In this document: one piece after another, positions 14,506 to 22,625 of the stretch | Numbering within the stretch: the stretch's first letter is position 1 | Layout: every line of letters starts with the position of its first letter | Origin: a virus | DNA: 37,639 nt | IMG/VR virus record: IMGVR_UViG_3300029923_000054 | Coordinates: 1-37,639 of that record | Direction: 5' to 3' (one strand) | Position numbers and translations under genes: made by a program | Notes under the pieces: generated by a model | Told to the model about the DNA's origin: nothing | Database searches by the model: none | What the model saw: the letters and a program-made list of their open reading frames with translations, nothing else

Positions 14506-16773
14506 CTACTGACCACCGGCAACGGGCGCCTTCGGCGGCTCAGGAGGCGGGAAGTTGCCGACGATCACCTTTAGACCACCGCTATTCATTTGCTGTAGCA
14601 GCGTGTTCATTTTGACAAGCTCAGCCTTGAGCGCAGCCGTCTCCTTCGAGTCCGCTCGACTGCTGTTGTCTCGGTCCTGTCCGAAGTCGGCGCCCATCGG
14701 ATCGGCGGCAATCGCTACGTCGTTGGTAGAAGCTTCGTCGATTTGCTTCTTGACGTGAGCGGCTGCCTTTTCGAGATCTGCCTTTCCCTGCGCGGTGAAT
14801 TCGTGCTTGCGCGCGTGGTTGGTAGCGTTCGCCAGCGCGGCGCCGTCGTTTCCGGTTTGCGTGCCCTCGGCGTTGGCCTCCGCATCTTTTGACTTGAAAA
14901 AGTGCGCGATCGCAACCTCGCCCGCTTGTTCGATTGCGTACGCGAGCGCACCGATCACAGCGGCCGAAGTGAACAGGCCGAGAAGTCCGCCAGCTTGCCC
15001 GACGAGTCCGCCGCCCTTACCAGGAAGCGCCGACGTGCCGGCGACGTTCTTGATTATTGTCTCGATGCCGTTGCGGAACGCAGACTCGATGCCAGCGCGT
15101 AGAATCACGACGCCGATCGCGTCGATGATCGCCGTTCCCGGGTTCGATGCCGCCCACGCTGCAAGGTCTCCAAGATGACCAGCTAGCTTCAGCGCCGGTT
15201 CTTCGAGTTGCTCGAGCACCGGCAAAAGCTTTGCCATCACTCCGTGCGTGATGTTCTCCAGTTTTTGGTTGAAGCGCTCTGCTTTTGATTCCGTTGTTTT
15301 GAGCGCCTCAGCGAGTGCGCGCGAAACCTCAGTCGTTGAAATGTTGGCGTGGCTGAACTTCGCCAACTCGGCGTTCATCGCGTCGAGGCCCTTCTGGCCG
15401 CCGCCAGCCTCATTGAACGTCATTTGAAGGCCGGTGATCGCCTTCATTGATCGAGCGTCGCCAACCGCAGACTGCACGCGGTCCAGGCTCGAGAGCCCTG
15501 ACTTGCCAGTCTTCTTATCCCTGCTACCGGCCACGATGAGCGCTTTTGCGAGCTTGAGCGGGTCACTCAAAAGCGAATGCTGGTCGTCTGCAAACTGTCC
15601 GTTCTTGTTCCCGAGCAATGCAGCAATCGACTTGAGCCGCGCCGGCTTCTTGAGCGTGTTTGCGAGGCTATCGATCGCACCGAAGGCCATGGCCGGAGTC
15701 GAGGCGCCGCCGTGCATCTTCGCGATCTCGGCTAGCGCAGTAAGCTTGCCAATGTTCTCGGCCTTGTCGCCCTTGAACATCGCCGCCGGTGCCGCTGCTT
15801 TCGCCGTGTACTTGGCGAAGTCCGAGAAGTCCACGCCTCCGATCTTGCCTTGCCCGCCGGCAACGCGCAGCAGGTCAAGCACGGCCTTCTCTTTGTTCGG
15901 CACATCGCCGATATGCGCCGCGAATTCCGCCGCAGACTTTGCCGCGTCCTCCTGATTCACGCCGAACGCCTTCGACTGGGCGATTACGCCCGGCATGATT
16001 TTTCGCCAGAGGTCCAGATCGCCAGTCAGACCAACGAAGGCGTGCCCCGCGGAGATGATGTCTACCGGGTTGATCGCGAAGTCCTTGCCCGCCTTCCGCG
16101 CCTCGCCCTGCAGCGTGTCGGACGCGACGACCTGACCGTTGCCACCCTTTGCCCCCTCGATAAAGCCGCGGTTAGAGAGCGCTGTTGCGCCCTTTTCAAT
16201 GTCTACACCGCGCCGAACCAAGCCATCGATCGATGTCTCGACGCCCATGCCGCGCAGCACTTCGGAGCCCGCACGCCGCGCCATGCTCATGATCGGCATG
16301 TTCGGCATGAAAAACCGCGTCGCTCGGTGAGACGTGCGGTCGGCAAACTTGTTGATCGCGCTCTGACTTGCCGCGGCCGCGCTTCTCTTGTCCTTCTCGA
16401 GCTGCCGAGCCGCCTGGAGCTCGAGCCGATTGTTCGCGTTCAAAATTCGAATGCGCTCTCGCCCGGCTTCGTTTGCCAGACGGATCGCGGTCGAATACTC
16501 GCGTTTGCTTTCCTGCTCAGCTGCCCGCGCTCTCTGCTTCGCTTGATTCGCGAGCTGGCGCGACATGTCTTCGCCGGCCCGAGTCGTGTCGGCGAATACC
16601 TTCCGAGCGGCCTTGCCGCCGTCGGCGAAGCTTCCCTTCATGCCGACGGAGAGCGATGCAAATTCCTTCTGAACTTGCTTTCGCGCTTCGATCGCAGCCT
16701 GAACGAGCGGCTTGAAAACCGTTCGCATCGACTGGTCGACGGCCGCGCCGATCTTGATCTTGATTTCCGCCAT
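14506..16773 (-). CDS. Tail tape measure protein
   Basis: The 755-residue protein is the longest in the window. It is mostly helical: a charged coiled-coil region (about 20-145) is followed by a Gly/Ala-rich central part with phrases common in tape measures (GVDIEKGATALSNRG, AFGAIDSLANTLKKP). A hydrophobic segment follows at roughly 540-640 (AIIDAIGVVILRAGIES, GLLGLFTSAAVIGALAYAIE), then a charged tail ending in a Pro-rich PPPEPPKAPVAGG. Tape measures set tail length and are ejected with the DNA, and the hydrophobic part may enter the host membrane. Its length would predict a short to medium tail, on the order of 110 nm by the usual 1.5 Å per residue. It ends at the 40-nt repeat. Confidence 0.85.
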   Translation of the reverse strand: MAEIKIKIGAAVDQSMRTVFKPLVQAAIEARKQVQKEFASLSVGMKGSFADGGKAARKVFADTTRAGEDMSRQLANQAKQRARAAEQESKREYSTAIRLANEAGRERIRILNANNRLELQAARQLEKDKRSAAAASQSAINKFADRTSHRATRFFMPNMPIMSMARRAGSEVLRGMGVETSIDGLVRRGVDIEKGATALSNRGFIEGAKGGNGQVVASDTLQGEARKAGKDFAINPVDIISAGHAFVGLTGDLDLWRKIMPGVIAQSKAFGVNQEDAAKSAAEFAAHIGDVPNKEKAVLDLLRVAGGQGKIGGVDFSDFAKYTAKAAAPAAMFKGDKAENIGKLTALAEIAKMHGGASTPAMAFGAIDSLANTLKKPARLKSIAALLGNKNGQFADDQHSLLSDPLKLAKALIVAGSRDKKTGKSGLSSLDRVQSAVGDARSMKAITGLQMTFNEAGGGQKGLDAMNAELAKFSHANISTTEVSRALAEALKTTESKAERFNQKLENITHGVMAKLLPVLEQLEEPALKLAGHLGDLAAWAASNPGTAIIDAIGVVILRAGIESAFRNGIETIIKNVAGTSALPGKGGGLVGQAGGLLGLFTSAAVIGALAYAIEQAGEVAIAHFFKSKDAEANAEGTQTGNDGAALANATNHARKHEFTAQGKADLEKAAAHVKKQIDEASTNDVAIAADPMGADFGQDRDNSSRADSKETAALKAELVKMNTLLQQMNSGGLKVIVGNFPPPEPPKAPVAGGQ

Positions 16774-16780
16774 TTTGGGC

Positions 16781-17080
16781 TCACGGACTCGTGAAGCCCG
16801 AAGCCTCCACGCGGAATTTCAACTCGTCGACCGCGACCAGTGAGCCGCTACCCACCCAACGCGCAAGCCATTCGCCACGCACGCCGAGCGTTACGTCGAA
16901 GTAATACATGCCAGCCGATGCGCGAATCACCTGCGCGCCGGCCAGCGTGTAGACCGTTTCAGTGCCGCTCGGATCTCGTAGCTTGAGAGCGACGGTCGTC
17001 GGATCTGATACCGCGCCGGCAATCAGATCCGTGAACGTCACGCTGAAGCGCGCGCGCTGTCCAAACTTGAATGTCTGCAT
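16781..17080 (-). CDS. Small beta-rich (Ig-like) protein, 99 aa
   Basis: The short product looks like one Ig/fibronectin-like beta sandwich: alternating strands such as QRARFSVTFTDL, TTVALKLRDPSG, MYYFDVTLGVRGEWLARWVGSG and VDELKFRVEA. There is no signal peptide. It starts directly after the stop of the 731-residue repeat protein with no gap and ends 7 nt before the tape measure. Beta-sandwich proteins of this size are common decoration parts of capsids, tails or fibres. The role here is not known; coexpression with the repeat protein suggests they work together. Confidence 0.6.
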   Translation of the reverse strand: MQTFKFGQRARFSVTFTDLIAGAVSDPTTVALKLRDPSGTETVYTLAGAQVIRASAGMYYFDVTLGVRGEWLARWVGSGSLVAVDELKFRVEASGFTSP

Positions 17081-19276
17081 TTATTCGCACGCGGTGACAG
17101 CGGTTGACGCGGAAGCGGTCGGGGCGATTGTGCTGGCCGCGCTTGCCAGAGCGGTGATTGAGCTGTGCGCGCAGCCGACCGACGACGACGGAGGCGGAGG
17201 GGCGACGCCGAAGAATGCGGCGAAGCTTCGAACCCGACGCCAGAGCGAATCAAGAAACGTCTGCTCGGCTGGCGATGAGTCCTCAGCGATCGGCCTAGCG
17301 CGCGCCGTCGGCGGAGGATCGACCCGCCAGAAGAACGCCGACCACGGCTTGCGTTGCAGTGTCTCGGGGAAATGCTCGTCCGAGATCGGTCGCGCTCGAG
17401 TCGTCGGCGGAGGGACCGGCGGAGGGGGCGACGTGGGGAACCACGGGCGCCGCTGCGTCGGTTGCTCTGCTGGAGACTCCTCGGTTTGCGGTCGAATTCG
17501 GATTGGCAGCTGAGCCGCGACGGCAACCGGGAGCGGAACCAGTCCGCTTCGCCGCTGTAGTGGCTCGTCCGCCTGATCGTCGGAGATTGGCCGAGCACGC
17601 GTTACCGAGGGAGCGTCGACCCGGGCAAAGTCCGGAGCCCACGGCTTGCGCTGGAGTGGTTCCGGAGATTGCTCGTCCGAGATGGGGCGAGCGCGAAGAA
17701 CCGGCGGAGCGCTCGGCACGAGCCCGCTGGTCGGCAGCCATGGGCGGCGTACTAGCGTTTCGGGTGATTGCTCGTCGCTGATTGCTCGATCCCGCGTTAT
17801 CGGCGGGTTCGACGGGACTACCCCGCTCGTCGGGATGCTAATGCGGCGCTGCAGATCGTCCTGCGTCGCATTTTCTTCGAGCGGTCGAGCGCGAGTGACA
17901 GGTGGCGCGTCGGTGGCGCGGAGGGGCGCCGGGCCTTCGCGTTCCTGAATCGTGTCGGGCGCCGTAGGCTCGTCCGCGATCGCGCGCCGTGCGGCGAACG
18001 GAAAGGCGACGGGCGCCGCCGCCTGTGTTGCAGGCGGCAACGGCCGCAGCCGGATCGGCTCGTCGGCAATCGGCTCGTCGGCGAGACGCGGCTCGCGCTC
18101 GGCTGGTGGCCCCGCTTGCGGCGCAAGGGTTACCAGTGGCGAACGGAGCTGGATCCGTTCGTCGGCTGGCGAGTCGTCCACGAGCGGCTTTCGCGCTCGG
18201 AACGGTGTCGCGGTAACCGGCGGAGCTCCCGTTGGGAACGCTCGGCGAGTGATGCGCTCGTCGAGCGGAGCCGCGTCGAGGTCTGTCGTGTCGTACGCTA
18301 CGAGCGGAGGCGAATCGGGTGGCGGAAACGCCGCCTCTGCGCCGCTACGCAGTGGCAAATCGGGTGCCAGTGCCTCGTCGATCACGGCCCGCGCGCGTAG
18401 CTTCGGCGGAGCACTCGGCACAAGCCCGCTCACTGGCCGCCATGGCCGCCGAATCAGTGTCTCGGGCGATTGCTCGTCGAGAACCTGTCGCGCGCGTAGC
18501 TTCGGCGGAGCGCTCGGCGCGATTCCGCTTACCGGGATCCACGGCTTGCGTTGCGGAGCGTCGACGAACTGCTCGTCGAGCATTGCGCGTCGACGCGCGG
18601 GGGGATTGGCGGCGCCGCCCCCTGCGCCTGTCTGCGCGAAGATCGCGATCGATATGTGCGGCGCGGTCGTACCCGTGAACGTCGCGTCGATCGGCGACGT
18701 CGTAGTGACCTGGATGTGCTCGAAGCGAGCGCTCGTGCCGCCTTGGTCGATGTCCCAGCCTGCGCCGTCGTCGGTAAACCCTGCGCCCGCGGTGGCCGCG
18801 TTGGTTGCGGGGTTCGTGTCCATCGACACGCCGAATAGCCATCCGGTGCCCGCGGGGGTGAGCTGCGTCGAGCTGAGTGCTGTGGCGCCGCTCTGGAGCT
18901 GGCTAGCGAACTGGAGCGCGCTAACTGGGTCCGGGCACTCCCAGACAGCCATCCCACGAAAGCCTGCCGCAACCGACCATGTCACCGCCGGCAAAATGCT
19001 GACAGCCGTCACGCCGGTGAGAATCGCGAAGACCTCGACCTGCTGCTGGTTGCCTGTGTCCTGCCGGGTGTGCCGAACGGCGCCATAGCTGCCATTCGTT
19101 GGATCCGTGGCGCTCGCGGTGCCGCCGCTCGTCGTGTCGTTGGTGCAGGCGATAACGATAGCGGCGCCGGCTGCAGGCGTGAACGCGACGAGCGTTCCGT
19201 GCGTCGCTTGAGACGGCAAGGTCGTGATCGACGACGCGCCCGCGCTGACCTGACCACGGAAAATCGGGGTCGTCAC
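17081..19276 (-). CDS. Large protein with jelly-roll-like head and 14 proline-rich repeats
   Basis: The 731-residue protein has three parts. Residues 1-225 look like a beta-sandwich (strands such as GTLVAFTPAAGAAIVIAC and APHISIAIFAQTGAGGG). Residues 227-692 are about 14 tandem units of 32-34 residues. The best units read ARPISDEQSPETLQRKPW, then a stretch such as PTSGLVPSAPP. The last 38 residues are Pro then Ser/Thr/Ala rich with two Cys. There is no signal peptide or membrane segment. It overlaps the stop of the upstream gene by 4 nt and abuts the next. Its place between chaperones and tape measure suggests a virion protein, possibly an adhesive filament. I do not recognise a family. Confidence 0.75.
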   Translation of the reverse strand: MTTPIFRGQVSAGASSITTLPSQATHGTLVAFTPAAGAAIVIACTNDTTSGGTASATDPTNGSYGAVRHTRQDTGNQQQVEVFAILTGVTAVSILPAVTWSVAAGFRGMAVWECPDPVSALQFASQLQSGATALSSTQLTPAGTGWLFGVSMDTNPATNAATAGAGFTDDGAGWDIDQGGTSARFEHIQVTTTSPIDATFTGTTAPHISIAIFAQTGAGGGAANPPARRRAMLDEQFVDAPQRKPWIPVSGIAPSAPPKLRARQVLDEQSPETLIRRPWRPVSGLVPSAPPKLRARAVIDEALAPDLPLRSGAEAAFPPPDSPPLVAYDTTDLDAAPLDERITRRAFPTGAPPVTATPFRARKPLVDDSPADERIQLRSPLVTLAPQAGPPAEREPRLADEPIADEPIRLRPLPPATQAAAPVAFPFAARRAIADEPTAPDTIQEREGPAPLRATDAPPVTRARPLEENATQDDLQRRISIPTSGVVPSNPPITRDRAISDEQSPETLVRRPWLPTSGLVPSAPPVLRARPISDEQSPEPLQRKPWAPDFARVDAPSVTRARPISDDQADEPLQRRSGLVPLPVAVAAQLPIRIRPQTEESPAEQPTQRRPWFPTSPPPPVPPPTTRARPISDEHFPETLQRKPWSAFFWRVDPPPTARARPIAEDSSPAEQTFLDSLWRRVRSFAAFFGVAPPPPSSSVGCAHSSITALASAASTIAPTASASTAVTACE
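17201..18598 (-). repeat. Tandem array of about 14 diverged ~100-nt coding repeats
   Basis: The repeat region inside the 731-residue gene has a period of about 96-102 bases, read in frame. In the leftward sense each unit encodes a basic (R/T)AR start, a (P/A)(I/V)xDE centre, a (Q/R)RxPW stretch and a Pro-rich end. Units at the two ends of the array and in the middle (RARPISDEQSPETL type) are closest to each other; others have drifted. This is a gene-internal expansion, not a CRISPR: the units are all coding and have no constant spacer structure. Confidence 0.8.
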
Positions 19277-19497
19277 GGCAGCAGGATCCCGTCGACGTGA
19301 TGCAACTCCTCATGGCCGTCGGCGAATCGAACGCGCCAGACGTACGGGTTTTCAGTCGCCCCGATCACCGTGGCGGAATGATTGCCATGCCCGTGCCCCT
19401 CACGGTAACAACGAAGCTTGACGATCAGCCCGTCATGCCCTGCCTGCAGCTTGGCGATCGTGGATGCGCGCGCGGCGTCTAGGGCTGGTGATTTCAT
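19273..19497 (-). CDS. Small His-rich protein, SH3/Tudor-like pattern, 74 aa
   Basis: The product has a short helix, then a small beta domain: GLIVKLRCYREGHGHGN, SATVIGA, VWRVRFADGHEELHHVDGILLP. The VxFxDGxxExxxxD pattern recalls SH3-like or Tudor barrels, and seven or eight His residues might bind a metal. It overlaps the upstream lectin-like gene (19494-19497) and the downstream repeat gene (19273-19276), each by 4 nt, so the three are translated in a chain. Function unknown. Confidence 0.6.
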   Translation of the reverse strand: MKSPALDAARASTIAKLQAGHDGLIVKLRCYREGHGHGNHSATVIGATENPYVWRVRFADGHEELHHVDGILLP

Positions 19498-20213
19498 GGC
19501 AGTTTATTTCCGCTCCACGAGGTGAGGCAGTAGTCCGAGCTCGCCAGATAGTTGCCGAAACCGATCGAGCCGGTAGCGAAATAGGTAGCGGCCAGTGTCG
19601 TCACGTCGAAGTTGTTCACGTATTGCGTGCGTGTGGACGCATGCGTGAGCCACACCGACACCAGGCTGCCGATGATTTGAGCTTCGAAGAAATCCCCGTC
19701 GGCAATCGCGAACCCGACGCTCCCGAAATTCTGCATTTGGAAATCGCCGAGGACTGTCCCGCGCGCGCCCGAGGTGACTCCGCCGACGTTGATTACCTCC
19801 AGATATCCGCCGTCGAAATTCAAGTTGATCTCGTACGCCGTCATGAAGTGCGGGCCGAATGTCGCGCGCAGTAGCAGCTCGCACTCAACGGATCCCGATA
19901 GCCCGTTTGCGCTCCGATGAATGACGGCGGAGGCGTATTGGTTAGGTCCAATATTGAATTTTGCCGGGTCTAAAATGACAACCGAATCATCAAAGTTGGG
20001 TGATGAAGTACTTTGCTTCGGTACGGCGAACCCGCCCGACACAGCAAAATCCGTCCAATCCAATGCCGTGACTCCGCCCGATAGCCATATGCCACCCTCG
20101 GATAGAGTGCCTTCGGGAGTGCTGAGCGTCGTGGAATACGACGTGGGAAGCACAACCGGAGCAGCCGGCGCCGGCTTGCCCGACCGCGCCATTCGCATTC
20201 GACAACCGGGCAA
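19494..20213 (-). CDS. Lectin-like (jelly-roll) structural protein, TTG start likely
   Basis: The 239-residue product has a short Pro/Ala-rich head and then a long beta-rich domain (about 30-239) with concanavalin-like strands: VECELLLRATFG, TAYEINLNFDGGYLEVINVGG, FEAQIIGSLVSVWL and SIGFGNYLASSDY at the end. Such domains commonly bind glycans. The TTG at 20213 is preceded at 7 nt by GAGAGGG, the best ribosome site; ATG codons at 20198 and 20192 in the same frame are alternatives and lack one. It is the first gene after a GC-rich hairpin. Probably a virion adhesin; the exact role is unknown. Confidence 0.65.
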   Translation of the reverse strand: MPGCRMRMARSGKPAPAAPVVLPTSYSTTLSTPEGTLSEGGIWLSGGVTALDWTDFAVSGGFAVPKQSTSSPNFDDSVVILDPAKFNIGPNQYASAVIHRSANGLSGSVECELLLRATFGPHFMTAYEINLNFDGGYLEVINVGGVTSGARGTVLGDFQMQNFGSVGFAIADGDFFEAQIIGSLVSVWLTHASTRTQYVNNFDVTTLAATYFATGSIGFGNYLASSDYCLTSWSGNKLP

Positions 20214-20242
20214 AGTGATTCCCTCTCAAAGCAGCGCAGCAA

Positions 20243-20270
20243 GCGCCGCGCCCAACCAAGAGCGCGACGC
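20243..20270 (-). other. GC-rich hairpin in the gap before the lectin-like gene
   Basis: Complementary arms GCGCCGCGC (20243-20251) and GCGCGACGC (20262-20270) form a nine-pair stem with one G-U in the leftward RNA and a 10-nt loop. No T-run follows, so it is not a standard terminator. It may protect the end of the upstream message or slow read-through. Confidence 0.5.
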
Positions 20271-20287
20271 AAAGCTGCCAGAAGAAC

Positions 20288-20779
20288 TTAGCCGACTTCG
20301 CGATACGTAACGCCGAAGTTCCATCCGCTTAGGCTGGATGGTGCCGCCTGCAACTTCATGCAGAAGGCTTTCGACGCCGCTGAGTTGACCTGGATCGATT
20401 CGCCCCAGTTCATGCTCGGGGTCCAGATCCAGCCAACGAGGTTGTTGAACGAATCGGGGTAGATGATCGTGGTAGCGCCCGCGCCTTCTGCCGAAGCGTT
20501 GATACCTGCCGTACCTGCCGCGCCGGCAGTGCCGCCGGTGATGAGCGACACGGGGTCAGAGCTCTTGAGCTTGCCCGGGGTCGCCGACACGAGAGTCGGA
20601 AACGCGGTTGCCTTGAAGTTGAGCTCGATACCGTACATCGCAGAAGTCGCGGTACCGACTTGGTTCGCCCAGCAACGCACGACTTCGATCGTCTGACCGG
20701 ATGCGGGGTTGATGCACACGAGCGTAACGCCCGCGTTTGCAATGGTGATGTTCTCACCGGTGACCGTAAATTCACGCAT
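20288..20779 (-). CDS. Beta-rich structural protein, 163 aa
   Basis: The product has an N-terminal stretch (MREFTVTGENITIANAGVTLVCINP) rich in beta strands, a central Gly/Ala linker (TGGTAGAAGTAGINASAEG) and a C-terminal beta part (NLVGWIWTPSMNWGESIQV, KAFCMKLQAAP). It has no signal peptide. The style matches phage decoration or head-fibre proteins, in particular the 215-residue protein encoded at 32496-33143, though I cannot show homology. The start has a good ribosome site (AAAAAAGGA, 8 nt). A virion surface role is likely. Confidence 0.6.
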   Translation of the reverse strand: MREFTVTGENITIANAGVTLVCINPASGQTIEVVRCWANQVGTATSAMYGIELNFKATAFPTLVSATPGKLKSSDPVSLITGGTAGAAGTAGINASAEGAGATTIIYPDSFNNLVGWIWTPSMNWGESIQVNSAASKAFCMKLQAAPSSLSGWNFGVTYREVG

Positions 20780-20819
20780 TTTCGTAGTCCTTTTTTGGCG
20801 CGAGCGGAGCCCGGCCTAT

Positions 20820-20872
20820 GCGGCGCGAAGGCCGCTGTTTCGATTTGATTGGGGCGCTCGCTAGTCAGCGAG
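20820..20872 (-). other. Two hairpins in the leader of the 163-aa gene
   Basis: The first is GCGGC-GCGAAG-GCCGC (20820-20835), with a six-base loop. The second is CTCGCT-AGTC-AGCGAG (20857-20872), with a four-base loop. The first has the same loop and nearly the same stem as 21194-21209. They lie 41-56 and 78-93 nt upstream of the start of the gene. Possible mRNA processing or stability elements. Confidence 0.45.
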
Positions 20873-20892
20873 GCGGGGGTCCGGTCAGCAGA

Positions 20893-21147
20893 TCAGAGAG
20901 CGATCGAGGCGCGGAAGTGAGCGCGGCCGTGCGAGTCGAAATCCACGCCGTCGGGAGTCGACGCGATCAGAGTGTCGGGGAGCTCCGTTTTGGCATCGGC
21001 GATCTCCTCGGCCGTGGGCCTCTCCCATGGCGGCATGTTGGGGCCGCCGTTCGCGTGAATACCGAATTTGAAACCCTGCGGGTGAACTTCGAGAATCGTC
21101 ACCGGGATCATGACCACGTCGCCGACTGCGTACTTCTTCGTTTCCAT
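20893..21147 (-). CDS. Small hypothetical protein, 84 aa
   Basis: The product starts METKKYAVGDVVMIPVTILE, a beta-strand pattern with a VGDVV turn, then carries GFKFGIHANGGPNMPPWERP, a helix (TAEEIADAKTEL) and a C-terminal beta stretch. It has no signal peptide. The ribosome site AACGAGGCAA lies upstream of the ATG, a motif also seen before the gene at 21791-22522. It lies between the chaperone-like gene and a structural gene. Function unknown. Confidence 0.6.
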   Translation of the reverse strand: METKKYAVGDVVMIPVTILEVHPQGFKFGIHANGGPNMPPWERPTAEEIADAKTELPDTLIASTPDGVDFDSHGRAHFRASIAL

Positions 21148-21172
21148 TTTGCAATTGCCTCGTTAGTTGTCG

Positions 21173-21209
21173 GCCGAACAAAGCTCGGCACTTGCGGAGC
21201 GAAGTCCGC
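21173..21209 (-). other. Two hairpins in the leader of the 84-aa gene
   Basis: GCCGA (21173-21177) pairs with TCGGC (21185-21189), and GCGGA (21194-21198) pairs with TCCGC (21205-21209) around the loop GCGAAG. The second hairpin recurs at 20820-20835 at a similar distance from the next start codon. Confidence 0.45.
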
Positions 21210-21234
21210 GGTTGGTCGTTGGTTTTCGAGCGCG

Positions 21235-21798
21235 CTAGCCGGCTACTTCAGCGAGCCCAGAGCGGCAGAGCTCGAGCAAGCGCCGGATGCGCGCTCCCTC
21301 GGGCTTATCGAGCAGGGCGAGCGCGTCGCGGTGAAGAAGAGCGAACAGATGCGCGATGCCCTCGTCGTCGATCTCCTCGACCGACGGATTCGAAGCCTCG
21401 TGAAGTGCTTCTATCGCGTGCCACAGCAAACGGACTCCCTCGGCCGTCATGCGCTGGCGGATCTCGAACTCGCCCATCACGAAGTGCGGGTCTTCCACGT
21501 TCGTCGCCGAGCAAGTCCCGTGCTCCGCAGCGAACCGCATGAGAGCGCAGTTGTACGCCTCGATTCGGTCGTCCTCGGTGCCGACCGGTACGAGCTCGAC
21601 GGCGACCTTGGCAGCGGCCGCGCGAGCCGCGCTGGTGTCCTGCTCGGAGATGAGCCGGATTCCGATCGTCACTGGAGTCCGTGGCTTGTCCGAGCGCGAA
21701 TCGGCCCACGCGGATAGCGGGAGCGTGACGACGCGCGCCGGCGGTCGGATCGCATGGGTGCCGCCGCCCTTTTGCAGCAGCGAGGAGAAGTCAGCCAT
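21235..21798 (-). CDS. Tail assembly chaperone-like protein 2
   Basis: The 187-residue product has a beta-rich head (1-60, ending VTIGIRLISEQD) and then an acidic helical body (AARAAAAKVAVELVP, VRLLWHAIEALHEASNPS, RIRRLLELCRSG). It lies right after the tube gene block and before the tape measure module, where tail assembly chaperones sit. Its ATG overlaps the stop of the upstream gene by 8 nt (ATGGCTGA), which would couple translation. No slippery heptamer is visible in the overlap, so a programmed frameshift of the P2/lambda type is not supported. Assignment by position. Confidence 0.5.
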   Translation of the reverse strand: MADFSSLLQKGGGTHAIRPPARVVTLPLSAWADSRSDKPRTPVTIGIRLISEQDTSAARAAAAKVAVELVPVGTEDDRIEAYNCALMRFAAEHGTCSATNVEDPHFVMGEFEIRQRMTAEGVRLLWHAIEALHEASNPSVEEIDDEGIAHLFALLHRDALALLDKPEGARIRRLLELCRSGLAEVAG

Positions 21799-22522
21799 CC
21801 GCGGCGCCCTCAGTCGAGTCCGAGATCTTTACCGTCGGGGTCGTACTGCTTTTGCCACTGCTGTCGGTCGTAGAGCCAACAGGCGACCTGTCCGTTGGTG
21901 AGAGTGCAAGCAGCTTGATCAAAGTGTGCACGTAACGCCACAGCGTAGCGGGCCCGACAAGCTCGAAAAAATCTGACGGAGACTCCGACTCCGCGACTCC
22001 AGTGAGCCAGCGCATAAAGTCATCTTCGGTCGTGTTCTTGGCACGCGGCGAGATCTCGTCCTGCCAAAACTCGTGCTGAGCGAACAGGTGCGTTATCTGG
22101 TCGCGGCTCAGGCTCCTCATGATCTGCTCAGCAGATGAGAAGAACGGAACCGGCGCATCGATCGGAGACTCGTTGTCCACGCAACCGAAGAGCAGCGTGT
22201 GAACCATGACCTGGAGATCATAGATCGGCTCGTTCGGCTTCGGGTCAGTAACGCCAGCCTTGATCGCGGCAGCGCGCGCAAGCTCTAGCGATCTTGTCTC
22301 TTCTTCGCCATTCAGCACGACAAGCGCGACGAGATTTTCGTCTTCGGGTGCTGTTGGCGCGTCACCACCTGATTTGGTAGCGCCGCGTTCCGCCGCATCG
22401 GCGAGCCGTTGTGCTTCGAGCTCTGGCAGTGGCACCAGGAGCGGGCAACGGGTGTTGAGCATTGGGAACGCGACGACACGCCGCGCCCTTTTGCCCTGCT
22501 GAATCTGTGAAAATCGCGCCAT
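21791..22522 (-). CDS. Tail assembly chaperone-like protein 1
   Basis: The 243-residue protein begins MARFSQIQQGKRARRVVAFP, then a charged helical middle (about 60-130), aromatic helices (ITHLFAQHEFWQDEIS, WRYVHTLIKLLAL) and a Ser/Thr-rich disordered tail. It is the first gene after the tube protein and is coupled to another acidic helical protein by an 8-nt overlap. That two-gene arrangement matches the chaperone pair that loads tube subunits on the tape measure in other phages. No sequence family is recognised; function assigned from place and pattern. The leader is 103 nt with no strong hairpin. Confidence 0.5.
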   Translation of the reverse strand: MARFSQIQQGKRARRVVAFPMLNTRCPLLVPLPELEAQRLADAAERGATKSGGDAPTAPEDENLVALVVLNGEEETRSLELARAAAIKAGVTDPKPNEPIYDLQVMVHTLLFGCVDNESPIDAPVPFFSSAEQIMRSLSRDQITHLFAQHEFWQDEISPRAKNTTEDDFMRWLTGVAESESPSDFFELVGPATLWRYVHTLIKLLALSPTDRSPVGSTTDSSGKSSTTPTVKISDSTEGAADG

Positions 22523-22625
22523 TGTCTTGCCTCGTTCGAACAGAGAAAACCCTGCCGATCTCGTCCCCTCAGACTCGATCGTCGCGTGTCGAAATCAGTC
22601 GCTCACACAGCTTTTTTCGCGCTCA

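Noticed and set aside
15850-16794. Long rightward open frame opposite the tape measure gene
   Set aside because: It is Arg-rich with no signal or domain, lies fully against a recognisable tape measure, and such frames are common in GC-rich coding DNA.
17201-18598. CRISPR-like or minisatellite reading of the ~100-nt repeats
   Set aside because: Units are in-frame coding repeats without constant repeat/unique spacer alternation, and no cas genes are present.
20818-21717. Rightward open frame across the 84-aa gene and a chaperone gene
   Set aside because: It crosses two leader regions and an opposite gene, has low-quality composition and no start signal.
21791-21798. Programmed frameshift between the two chaperone-like genes
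   Set aside because: The 8-nt overlap gives an ordinary restart and there is no slippery heptamer or pseudoknot visible nearby.
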